A stretch of DNA of 5,323 nucleotides from Fen-999 sp035505955 (lineage in GTDB: Bacteria > Pseudomonadota > Gammaproteobacteria > Burkholderiales > Rhodocyclaceae). A model generated the notes under the pieces. It was not told the origin of the DNA. It saw only the letters and a program-made list of their open reading frames with translations, and made no database searches. Below, piece by piece: positions 1-5,297 of this stretch. The translations under genes were made by a program, and so were the position numbers. The first letter of the stretch is position 1. Each line of letters starts with the position of its first letter. The stretch lies in NCBI GenBank assembly GCA_035505955.1, contig DATJQH010000127.1, positions 1-5,323 of the forward strand. The letters are read 5' to 3'.

Positions 1-159
1 GAACACCACGCCGTCCGGCGGCTGCGGCGCGAACGAGGATTCATCCTTGCCGTGGTGCTCGCGCACCGCGGCGGCAACGGAAAAGCGCTGGCCGAAGCGT
101 TCGGCCAATGCCGCAGCCAGTGGTTGCGGCAGCGGCGGGCGGGTATCGGGAGCGTTCAT
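1..159 (-). CDS. FAD-linked oxidase (D-lactate dehydrogenase/GlcD-like), N-terminal fragment
   Basis: Partial gene: only the first 53 codons are present, and it continues off the left edge in frame. The N-terminus begins MNAPDTRPPLP and continues with LAERFGQRFS, AAAVREHHGKDESSF and PPDGVVF. This pattern (a short helix, then 'R-x-H-x-x-D-x-S', then 'P-P-D-x-V-V') is typical of the segment just before the FAD-binding PCMH domain in GlcD/D-lactate dehydrogenase (cytochrome)-type flavoproteins. These oxidise D-2-hydroxy acids such as D-lactate or glycolate and pass electrons to the respiratory chain. None of the FAD-binding or catalytic region is visible, so the substrate cannot be decided. ATG at 159 is chosen because the family-like sequence follows it directly; no clear Shine-Dalgarno precedes it. 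It is transcribed away from the VOC gene, leaving a 263-nt divergent intergenic region. Confidence 0.75.
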   Translation of the reverse strand, partial: MNAPDTRPPLPQPLAAALAERFGQRFSVAAAVREHHGKDESSFAPQPPDGVVF

Positions 160-250
160 GCGCGGATGCTACCGCGAGTTGAGAGCGCGGGGGATGGTTC
201 AGGAAAGTCAGGCGTGGTGGTACGCCAAGCAAGACGACATGCAGGGATGA

Positions 251-270
251 AAGCGTGGTCTGTCCCCTAT
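251..270. repeat. Possible remnant of a dispersed intergenic repeat (GTGGTCTGTCCCC-type)
   Basis: The sequence contains GTGGTCTGTCCCCTAT. From memory, this strongly resembles an intergenic motif (AACGTGGTCTGTCCCC and its complement) that recurs in many proteobacterial genomes, often near REP-associated tyrosine (IS200-like) transposases. Only one copy is seen in this window and no transposase is present, so the repeat nature cannot be shown from this sequence alone. Confidence 0.3.
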
Positions 271-310
271 CGTCTCCTACTATTTTTTTGCGGTGTGAGG
301 TGGGCGGTGA

Positions 311-326
311 TTGCCCACACTGGCAA
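311..326. promoter_or_regulatory. Operator-like inverted repeat TTGCC-N6-GGCAA
   Basis: A perfect 5-bp inverted repeat with a 6-bp spacer, TTGCC CACACT GGCAA, lies 97 nt before the VOC start codon and 152 nt before the FAD-oxidase start. Its shape resembles a LysR-type T-N11-A box, but no LysR gene is in the window. It overlaps the right arm of a GTGGGC/GCCCAC hairpin at 300-318. A single short palindrome in GC-rich DNA can arise by chance. Confidence 0.25.
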
Positions 327-410
327 CAGGCGCCCGGCACGCCTAAGCTGGAATGCCGGCCGGCCGCTCTGGTGGGCACCAGGGTGCAGCGACGACGCGG
401 GATTGAGCGA

Positions 411-415
411 AAGGA
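411..415 (+). promoter_or_regulatory. Shine-Dalgarno AAGGA of the VOC gene
   Basis: AAGGA lies 7 nt before the ATG at 423. It decides the start: the frame is open further upstream to 255, but the family-like sequence begins only after 423. Confidence 0.7.
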
Positions 416-422
416 CCTAGCC

Positions 423-809
423 ATGTTGTCCGATGCCGCCGTAACCACGATGTTGCCAGTGAAGGACATGGATCGCGCCCGGCAGTTCTACGAGGGCCGC
501 TTGGGACTCAGGCCGGGCGGGTTCAAGCCGGACGGCAAGTTTGTCTACGTTGTAGCCGGGAGCACGCTGGCGCTGTTTCCCAAGCCCGAGGGAACGAAGG
601 CCGATCACACGGCGATCAGCTTTCGGGTGGCCGACGTTGCGGCGACCGTAGCCCAACTGAAGCAGGCTGGCGTGGTGTTCGAGGACTACGACTTTCCTGG
701 CCTGAAGACCGTGAACCACGTATGCGTACTCGGCGCCGAGAAAGCGGCCTGGTTCAAGGATACCGAAGGCAACTACCTCTGCATTCACGAAGACTTGCCG
801 GCGGGCTAG
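423..809 (+). CDS. VOC-superfamily (glyoxalase/bleomycin-resistance fold) protein
   Basis: 128-residue single-domain protein, the usual length for a two-module VOC protein. Module 1 shows 'LPVKDMDRARQFYEGRLGL' (residues 11-29), the classic beta-alpha opening with the (Q/A)FY...LG signature. Module 2 begins near residue 64 with 'AISFRVADVAATVAQLKQAG' and ends with 'WFKDTEGNYLCIHE' (110-123), matching the common F-x-D-P-x-G-N ending. VOC proteins include glyoxalase I, extradiol dioxygenases and antibiotic-binding proteins, so fold does not give function. The usual metal-ligand positions look altered: threonines (T8/T9) where the first His is normally found, A64 at the second His position, and no Glu immediately after GNYL (C120, H122 instead). 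A classical glyoxalase I is therefore unlikely; binding or sequestration of a small molecule is possible. It is a monocistronic plus-strand gene with AAGGA 7 nt upstream, convergent with mtfA. Its third codon positions look less GC-rich than its neighbours', by eye. Confidence 0.88.
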   Translation: MLSDAAVTTMLPVKDMDRARQFYEGRLGLRPGGFKPDGKFVYVVAGSTLALFPKPEGTKADHTAISFRVADVAATVAQLKQAGVVFEDYDFPGLKTVNHVCVLGAEKAAWFKDTEGNYLCIHEDLPAG

Positions 810-882
810 CTCAGTCTGTCTCCGCTTGTTTTGCTTGTTCCCTCGTGTGGCGCCATGGAGTGGTTCCCCGCCCGCGCGGAAA

Positions 883-1644
883 TCAGCCCGCGCGCTGCAG
901 CGGATCCTGGCGGTAGAAGCGCTTGAGCTGTTCGTACACCGCCGGGTATTCGTCGCGCAGGACGTCCGGCGTCTCGAAGAAGGCTTCGGACATGACGGCG
1001 AAGAATTCGGCGGGATGCTCGGCGCCGTAGGGATCGAGGAAGGTGTCTTCGCCGCTGTCGACGCGGGCGCAGAAGTCGTCAAAGGCGGGCTCGAAGGCAT
1101 GGCGCCATTCTTCGCGCGACATGCCGGCGGGAAGGCGCGGCACGCCGTCGACGGCGCCGTTTTCCATGTCGAGCTTGTGCGCGAACTCGTGGATGACCAC
1201 GTTCACTCCATCCGCGTCTTCGGGGCGGTCGAACCAGGAGACGAGCACCGGCCCGCCTTCCCAGGCTTCGCCCATGACCTCGTCGTCGTATTCATGCACG
1301 ATGCCGTCTTCGTCCATCACCTGGCGCGGGATGACGAAGTCGCCGGGATAGACGACGATGCCGACCCAGCCGCGATAGTGTTCGAGCCCGAGGTTGAGCA
1401 CGAGCAGGCAGGCCTGCAGCGTGATGGAAAGCTGCATTTCGGCGGTCAGCGCGAGGCCGCGCGCGCCGCTCCATTCCTTGTCGGCGAGGAATTCGCGCGC
1501 CATGTCGCGCAGGCGTTGGCGCTCGTCGGCGGAGAGGTGGCCCAGGAAGGGCAGGCGCGCCTCGGCCGCGCCCCAGGCCTCATCGCCGACCTGGATGCGT
1601 TCCACGGCTTTCTTGCGCCACCAGTCGCGGAAAATTCCGATCAT
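883..1644 (-). CDS. mtfA: MtfA-type zinc-dependent peptidase (M90 family)
   Basis: 253-residue soluble protein, close to E. coli MtfA (265 aa). It carries the zincin motif HEFAH at residues 152-156, within 'VVIHEFAHKLDMENG', with H152 and H156 as zinc ligands and E153 as the catalytic base. E213 in 'EFFAVMSEAFFE' aligns with Glu212 of E. coli MtfA, the third ligand, so the active site looks complete. The N-terminus (GIFRDWWRKKAVERI) and 'VVYPGDFV' (97-104) are also family-like. In enterobacteria MtfA is a cytosolic aminopeptidase that binds the repressor Mlc/DgsA and so affects glucose PTS expression. Whether that partner exists here is unknown. The ATG at 1644 overlaps the stop of the EamA gene as ATGA, implying translational coupling; there is no Shine-Dalgarno. 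The frame continues upstream for over 300 codons, but that part is a shadow of the EamA gene. Confidence 0.92.
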   Translation of the reverse strand: MIGIFRDWWRKKAVERIQVGDEAWGAAEARLPFLGHLSADERQRLRDMAREFLADKEWSGARGLALTAEMQLSITLQACLLVLNLGLEHYRGWVGIVVYPGDFVIPRQVMDEDGIVHEYDDEVMGEAWEGGPVLVSWFDRPEDADGVNVVIHEFAHKLDMENGAVDGVPRLPAGMSREEWRHAFEPAFDDFCARVDSGEDTFLDPYGAEHPAEFFAVMSEAFFETPDVLRDEYPAVYEQLKRFYRQDPLQRAG

Positions 1645-2540
1645 GTCCGGTTGCGCGCGCTTCTGCGTGTATTGAGCCAGATGCCGCCGAAGATGAGCAC
1701 GATGCCGACGGCATGATAAGCCTCGGGCTGCTCGCCGAGGAAGAGGATGGAAAGCAGGATGCCGAAGGCCGGCATCAGGTGGATGAAGAGCCCGGCGCGC
1801 GCGGGGCCGACCTCGGCCACGCCCCTGTTCCAGAACACGAAGCCGAGGAAGGCCGGGAAGATGCCCGTGTAGAGCGCGGCGCCGAGCGACGACCAGGCGA
1901 CGTGCATGTGCCGGCCATCGGCGATTTCCCACAGGTACACCGGCAGCAGCTCGACGACGCCGAAGATGGCGATGGCGGCGAGGAAGCTGAAGGGATGCAC
2001 GTTGGGCCGGTGCGGCAGCATGAGCGTGTAGATCGCCCAGGCGAACACCGAGATCAGGATCCAGAGGTCGCCGACGTTGAGATGCAGGCCGGCGAGGACG
2101 GCGATGTCGCCGCGCGCAATGATGGTCATCACGCCGGCAAGCGACGTGACGACGCCGAGCGCCTCGACGGGCCGCAGCCGCTTGCCGAGGAAGATCCAGC
2201 CCAGCACGACGATCGCGACGGGGATGAACGAGTTGAGCAGCAGGCCGTTGGTGGCAGTGGTGTATTGCAGGCCGACGTAGGCGAGCGCGTTGTAGGTGGC
2301 GGTGCCGAGGAAGCCGAACAGCGCCAGCCAGCGCCAGTTGGCGGCGAGCTGCGGCCAGTCGCGCCGCCGATGGCGCCAGGCCAGCGGCAGGATGAAAGCG
2401 AGCGCGATGATCCAGCGCCAGAAGGAGAGCGCGAGCGGTGGCACGTCGCCGCGGATGCCGCGGCCGACGATCCAGTTGCCGGCCCAGAACAGGTTGGCGA
2501 GGACCAGCAGCAGGTAGGGCGAAACGTGCGGACGCGTCAT
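1641..2540 (-). CDS. EamA/DMT-superfamily transporter (drug/metabolite exporter)
   Basis: 299-residue integral inner-membrane protein with two EamA repeats, residues about 9-142 and 156-290. About ten hydrophobic segments are visible, roughly 8-28, 37-55, 70-90, 97-119, 126-143, 156-175, 184-204, 215-235, 246-267 and 273-291, with a basic C-terminal tail. Hallmarks are 'LLLVLANLFWAGNWIVGR' at the start, 'ALAYVGLQYTTATNGLLLNS' (85-104) closing the third and opening the fourth helix, and 'FLGEQPEAYHAVGIVLIFGGI' near the end. Such proteins export metabolites or amino acids, or take up small molecules; the substrate cannot be read from sequence. The ATG at 2540 is the first in-frame start after a stop five codons upstream, and no Shine-Dalgarno is evident. 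It overlaps mtfA by 4 nt, forming a two-gene unit. A strong terminator ends only 21 nt upstream of the start. Confidence 0.92.
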   Translation of the reverse strand: MTRPHVSPYLLLVLANLFWAGNWIVGRGIRGDVPPLALSFWRWIIALAFILPLAWRHRRRDWPQLAANWRWLALFGFLGTATYNALAYVGLQYTTATNGLLLNSFIPVAIVVLGWIFLGKRLRPVEALGVVTSLAGVMTIIARGDIAVLAGLHLNVGDLWILISVFAWAIYTLMLPHRPNVHPFSFLAAIAIFGVVELLPVYLWEIADGRHMHVAWSSLGAALYTGIFPAFLGFVFWNRGVAEVGPARAGLFIHLMPAFGILLSILFLGEQPEAYHAVGIVLIFGGIWLNTRRSARNRT

Positions 2541-2561
2541 CGGCTTCGGCGTGGGTCAACG

Positions 2562-2586
2562 AAAAACGGGGGCCGCAGCCCCCGTT
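2562..2586 (-). terminator. Intrinsic terminator of the cnoX-yciB-bolA-ppi operon
   Basis: A perfect 9-bp stem, AACGGGGGC (2565-2573) and GCCCCCGTT (2578-2586), encloses the tetraloop CGCA. Read on the minus strand, the stem is followed by a T-run (the complement of A2562-2566, partly in the stem). It begins 19 nt after the stop codon of the peptidyl-prolyl isomerase gene. The orientation fits minus-strand transcription only. Confidence 0.88.
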
Positions 2587-2605
2587 CCGGCGCGGTGGCG
2601 GTTGC

Positions 2606-3391
2606 CTACTGTACCTTGGCCTTGGCGCGCAGTTCCATCACGTGCTTTTCGACCATCTGCTGCTGCAGGCGCTGCGTGAGTTGCGGCTTGACGTCTTCGA
2701 GTGCAGGCGCCTTCAGTTCGCGCACGTCGTCGAGCTGGATCACGTGCCAGCCGAAGTCGCTCTTCACGGGCGTTTCGGAGAACTTGCCTTTCTCCAGATG
2801 GACCATGGCGTCGGAGAACGGCTTCACGTAGGCGGCCTGGTTGGCCCAGCCGAGATCGCCGCCCTTGTCCTTGGACCCCGGGTCCTTCGACTGCTTGGCG
2901 AGATCCTCGAACTTGTCGCCCTTCTTGAGCTTCTCGATCACGGCCTTGGCTTCGTCCTCGGTGTCGACCAGGATGTGGCGGGCCTTGTACTCCTTGTCAC
3001 CCAGCGTGGCGCGGATCGACTCGTATTCCTTCTTCACCTGCTCGTCGCTGACCGGATGCGTCTTGACGTAGTCCTGCAGGTAGGCGCCGATCAGCACGCT
3101 CTGGCGCGTCATGGCGAGTTGGGCCTGGACGTCGGCCTTCTTGTCGAAGCCCTTCTTCTCGGATTCCTGGGCCAGCACTTCGCGGCGCACCAGTTCTTCC
3201 TTGACGGCACCGCGCAGTTGCGGCGAGTCGGTCTGGCCCTGGGCGATTTGCGCCGCGACGAGCGCATCGACGCGGGATTGCGGGATCGCCTTGCCATTGA
3301 CGGTGGCGACGGCGTCGGCGGCCAGCGCCGCTGCCGGCGAAAGGGCGATCAGCGCGGTGGCGGCGAGGGTCGCGGAGATATGGCGGTTCAT
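2606..3391 (-). CDS. Periplasmic parvulin-type peptidyl-prolyl cis-trans isomerase
   Basis: 261-residue protein with a Sec signal peptide: a positively charged start (MNRH), a hydrophobic core and an A-L-A signal-peptidase I site near residues 22-24, followed by 'ADAVATVNG'. There is no lipobox, so a soluble periplasmic product is expected. Residues about 25-130 form a helical SurA/PrsA-like N-terminal region, and about 134-225 a single parvulin domain with 'ARHILV' (H139), 'GGDLGW' (177-182), 'KPFSDAM' (190-196) and 'FGWHVIQLDDV' (213-223). A charged helical tail ends the protein. It should catalyse prolyl isomerisation or chaperone outer-membrane and periplasmic proteins, as PpiC/SurA/PrsA-type proteins do. 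The start at 3391 is set by the signal peptide and by AGAGGA 7 nt upstream; the frame extends further but adds a proline-rich non-signal stretch. It is the last gene of its operon, 16 nt after bolA, and is followed by a terminator. Confidence 0.93.
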   Translation of the reverse strand: MNRHISATLAATALIALSPAAALAADAVATVNGKAIPQSRVDALVAAQIAQGQTDSPQLRGAVKEELVRREVLAQESEKKGFDKKADVQAQLAMTRQSVLIGAYLQDYVKTHPVSDEQVKKEYESIRATLGDKEYKARHILVDTEDEAKAVIEKLKKGDKFEDLAKQSKDPGSKDKGGDLGWANQAAYVKPFSDAMVHLEKGKFSETPVKSDFGWHVIQLDDVRELKAPALEDVKPQLTQRLQQQMVEKHVMELRAKAKVQ

Positions 3392-3398
3392 TGTCGGG

Positions 3399-3404
3399 TC
3401 CTCT
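3399..3404 (-). promoter_or_regulatory. Shine-Dalgarno AGAGGA of the peptidyl-prolyl isomerase gene
   Basis: On the minus strand AGAGGA stands 7 nt before the ATG at 3391, supporting this start over the in-frame ATG at 3454, which lies inside bolA. Confidence 0.7.
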
Positions 3405-3407
3405 GTT

Positions 3408-3668
3408 TCAGTTGTGGTGTTCGGTGGGGGTGCGGGCGGTGATGCTGATGGCATGAATCTGGCCGCCCATCAGGTCGCGCAGCGCATCATACACGAGGCG
3501 ATGGCGCGCCATTGTGGCAAGCCCGTTAAAGCGCGGCGAAACGACGACCAGCCGGTAGATGCCGCCGTGCGCGCCATGGCCGGCGTGGCGGGCGGAATCG
3601 TCCATCAGTTCCACATGGCTGGGGTCGAGCACGGCGAGCTGCTCCCTGATAAGTTCCATTGTGCTCAT
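3408..3668 (-). CDS. bolA: BolA-family protein
   Basis: 86-residue protein, the usual size of the family. It shows the BolA pattern throughout: 'LDPSHVELMDDSARHAGHG' (14-32), the core strand 'YRLVVVSPRFNGL' (38-50), the F-x-G-x(5)-R-H-R signature (F47, G49, R55-H56-R57), and a C-terminal 'IHAISITARTPTE' with the conserved H71. BolA proteins pair with monothiol glutaredoxins (GrxD type) through a shared [2Fe-2S] cluster using this C-terminal His plus a residue in the variable loop, where H27, H30 and H33 are candidates here. They act in Fe-S trafficking and, in E. coli, in stress morphology and transcription control. ATG at 3668 is preferred because GGAG lies 6 nt upstream; Met4 is a possible alternative. 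It sits 13 nt after yciB and 16 nt before the isomerase gene. The exact BolA subtype is uncertain, so the symbol is at family level. Confidence 0.9.
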   Translation of the reverse strand: MSTMELIREQLAVLDPSHVELMDDSARHAGHGAHGGIYRLVVVSPRFNGLATMARHRLVYDALRDLMGGQIHAISITARTPTEHHN

Positions 3669-3681
3669 GCGCTGCTCCGCG

Positions 3682-4332
3682 TCATTGGCCGTCGGTCTCT
3701 TTCGAGCCGGCGGCGGCGACCTGGTCGAGTTTCCGGTTCAGCCATACGCCCTGGCCGACGACGAACGCGAACATCAGGCCCATGGTGCCAAAGAGCTTGA
3801 AGTTGACCCAAGTGTCTGTCGGGAACGACATGGCGACGAACAGGTTGGCGCCGCCCAGGACGACGAAGAAGCCGGCCCAGGCCAGGTTCAGCCGGGCCCA
3901 GATGTGGTCCGGGGCTTCGATCTGCGCCTCCAGCATTGCGCGGATCAGGTTCTTGCCGAACAGTGTCGCCGAGGCAACCAGCACGCAGGCGAAAATCCAA
4001 TAGAGCACGGTCGGCTTCCACTTGATGAACGTGTCGTCGCGCAGCGCGAGCGTGAGCCCGCCCAGCACCACGATGAGGCCGAGGCTGACCCAGAGCATCT
4101 TGTCGACCTTGCCATGGCGGAACCAGACCCAGGCGATCTGGGCGAAGGTGGCGACGATGACGACGACCGTGGCGAGCAGGATGGGTGCCTGGTCCGGCGC
4201 GAAGGCGGCCGGCAGCCCGAGCGCGCCGAACAGGCTGTCCAGCAGCTGCGCCGTGTCCTCCTTGCGGCCTTCGGCGACCTTGAAGGTGGCGAAGAAGAGG
4301 ATGACGGGGAAAAGGTCGAAGAGGATTTTCAT
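3682..4332 (-). CDS. yciB: YciB / septation protein A (IspZ family) inner-membrane protein
   Basis: 216-residue multi-pass membrane protein. The start 'KILFDLFPVILFFATFK' and the inner motifs 'FIKWKPTVLYW' (102-112), 'NLAWAGFFV..GGANLFVA' (149-167) and 'TWVNFKLFGTMG' (174-185) are hallmarks of YciB/IspZ. About six hydrophobic segments are visible: 4-20, 50-71, 79-97, 108-126, 148-168 and 179-197. YciB is linked to cell-envelope synthesis and septation: Shigella ispZ mutants fail to divide properly, and E. coli YciB interacts with elongation and division proteins. Its molecular activity is not established. It is longer than E. coli YciB (about 179 aa) because of a hydrophilic insert at about 21-49 and a polar C-terminal tail. 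It begins 9 nt after the cnoX stop with no clear Shine-Dalgarno, suggesting translational coupling. Confidence 0.93.
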   Translation of the reverse strand: MKILFDLFPVILFFATFKVAEGRKEDTAQLLDSLFGALGLPAAFAPDQAPILLATVVVIVATFAQIAWVWFRHGKVDKMLWVSLGLIVVLGGLTLALRDDTFIKWKPTVLYWIFACVLVASATLFGKNLIRAMLEAQIEAPDHIWARLNLAWAGFFVVLGGANLFVAMSFPTDTWVNFKLFGTMGLMFAFVVGQGVWLNRKLDQVAAAGSKETDGQ

Positions 4333-4341
4333 TCGGCGCGG

Positions 4342-5217
4342 TCAGTTGAGCGTGCGCGACAGGGCGACACGGAACTCGCGCACGAGGTCTTCGTGCTGCG
4401 GTTGGGCGGCGAGCAGGGTGAAGAGGCGCAGCATGCCTTTGCGACCGGCCTCGTCGTGCCACGCGCGGTCGCGGCGCACGATGTCGAGCAGCTGTTCGAG
4501 CGCCGCGCGGTAATCCTGTCCCACGGCCAGCGCATTCGCGTACTGCAGGCGGGTGTCGAGATCATCGGCGTTTTCCGCCACCTTGGCCTTGAGCGCCGTG
4601 ACATCGGCGTTGCCGCTGCCCGTGGCGAGATGCAGGCGCGCGTCGAGCGCTTCGACGCGGGCATGGTCGCGGGCGCGCTCGCGCACCGCGTCGAGCACTT
4701 CGCGGGCATCGTCGAAATCGCCCGCTTCCAGGCTGAGCTCGATGTAGTCGAGGTAGCTGGCGTCGTTGCGCGGGTCGGCGTTGATCGCCTGCGCCATCAG
4801 ACTGCGTGCGCCGGCGATGTCGCCACGCTCGTGCGCCGCGTGCGCCTGCAGGCGCAGCGGCTCGGCGGGCGAGGGGATGAGGCGGTCGATGAATTCGCGC
4901 ACCTGGCCCTCGGGCAGGGCACCGGCGAACTCGTCGGCGAGCTGGCCATCGACGAAGGCCTTGACCGCGGGAATGCCGCGCACGCCGTAGCGCTGAGCCA
5001 GTTCCGGATTCTCGTCGGAGTTCACCTTGGCCAGGATGAAGCGACCGCCGTACTCGCCGGCGAGCTTCTCCAGCACAGGCTTCAGCACGCGGCACGGCGC
5101 GCACCATGCGGCCCAGAAATCGACGATGACGGGAGCATGCAGCGAAGCGTCGAGAACCTTCTCGGCGAAATCGGCCGTGCTGACGTCGTAGCTGTGCGGA
5201 TGGCTGCCTGTGCTCAT
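4342..5217 (-). CDS. cnoX: Thioredoxin-TPR co-chaperone, CnoX/YbbN-like
   Basis: 291-residue cytosolic protein. Residues about 10-113 form a thioredoxin domain with active site W-C39-A-P-C42, preceded by 'VIVDFWA', and the conserved cis-proline P83 in 'RGIPAVKAF'. Residues about 117-291 are an all-helical TPR-like region (for example 'AHERGDIAGARSLMAQAINADP' and 'ALAVGQDYRAALEQLLDIV'), the architecture of YbbN/CnoX (E. coli about 284 aa). CnoX is a holdase that protects clients from oxidative damage and hands them to GroEL and DnaK. E. coli YbbN lacks a working CxxC, whereas Caulobacter CnoX has one; this protein has both cysteines, so redox activity is plausible. ATG at 5217 is chosen because the family N-terminus begins here and a -10-like element lies 30-35 nt upstream; an in-frame ATG at 5304 would start upstream of that element. 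No Shine-Dalgarno is visible. It is the first gene of the operon. Confidence 0.92.
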   Translation of the reverse strand: MSTGSHPHSYDVSTADFAEKVLDASLHAPVIVDFWAAWCAPCRVLKPVLEKLAGEYGGRFILAKVNSDENPELAQRYGVRGIPAVKAFVDGQLADEFAGALPEGQVREFIDRLIPSPAEPLRLQAHAAHERGDIAGARSLMAQAINADPRNDASYLDYIELSLEAGDFDDAREVLDAVRERARDHARVEALDARLHLATGSGNADVTALKAKVAENADDLDTRLQYANALAVGQDYRAALEQLLDIVRRDRAWHDEAGRKGMLRLFTLLAAQPQHEDLVREFRVALSRTLN

Positions 5218-5246
5218 GGACCGGGAAAGTGAAAGGGTAGTCGCAG

Positions 5247-5252
5247 AGTATA
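5247..5252 (-). promoter_or_regulatory. Candidate -10 element of the cnoX operon (TATACT)
   Basis: Read on the minus strand this is TATACT (5 of 6 matches to TATAAT). A transcript would begin near 5240, leaving a leader of about 23 nt before the ATG at 5217. No convincing TTGACA-like -35 is found 16-18 nt upstream, so the assignment rests on the -10 and its position. Confidence 0.4.
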
Positions 5253-5254
5253 AT
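5249..5254 (+). promoter_or_regulatory. Candidate -10 element of the rightward gene (TATAAT)
   Basis: A perfect TATAAT on the plus strand is unusual in such GC-rich DNA. Transcription would begin near 5261, giving a leader of about 37 nt before the ATG at 5298. The -35 region (around 5226-5231) is poor. It shares four base pairs with the leftward -10. Confidence 0.45.
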
Positions 5255-5297
5255 TCGAACCCGCCCCTGTGCGCCCTTCCGGCCCATTTCCATACCC

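Larger units (their letters stand above)
160..422. other. Divergent intergenic region between the FAD oxidase and VOC genes
   Basis: No gene is supported here. The only ORFs have no recognisable family and no ribosome binding site. The region must hold the promoters of both flanking genes, but I found no good -35/-10 pair on either strand. It contains a T-run (282-289), a GTGGGC/GCCCAC hairpin (300-318), an overlapping TTGCC/GGCAA inverted repeat (311-326), and a repeat-like sequence at 251-270. The T-run lies upstream of the hairpin on the plus strand, so this is not an intrinsic terminator in either direction. Confidence 0.6.

Noticed and set aside
281..318. Possible intrinsic terminator formed by the T-run and GTGGGC hairpin
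   Set aside because: The T-run lies on the wrong side of the stem for the plus strand and becomes an A-run on the minus strand.
255..422. N-terminal extension of the VOC protein from an ATG at 255
   Set aside because: The added 56 residues have no VOC similarity, and a good AAGGA stands 7 nt before the ATG at 423.
810..882. Shared bidirectional terminator between the convergent VOC and mtfA genes
   Set aside because: The 73-nt gap has GC-rich short repeats and a CCATGG palindrome but no stem followed by a T-run on either strand.
883..2559. 558-codon minus-strand frame suggesting a fusion protein ending in the MtfA peptidase
   Set aside because: The part upstream of 1644 is Arg/Ala/Pro-rich and out of frame with the real EamA transporter covering the same bases. 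Only the C-terminal 253 residues look like a protein.
1713..2831. 372-codon plus-strand open frame opposite the EamA gene, the terminator and part of the isomerase gene
   Set aside because: Its composition (Glu/Asp/Gly/Arg-rich) mirrors a membrane protein read on the opposite strand, and it runs through an intrinsic terminator. No family resemblance was seen.
3559..5232. 557-codon open frame on the plus strand opposite cnoX, yciB and bolA
   Set aside because: It lies antisense to three genes with clear family signatures. The translation is low-complexity, rich in Arg, Glu, Gln, Gly and Ala, with no domain; long antisense frames are expected at this GC content.
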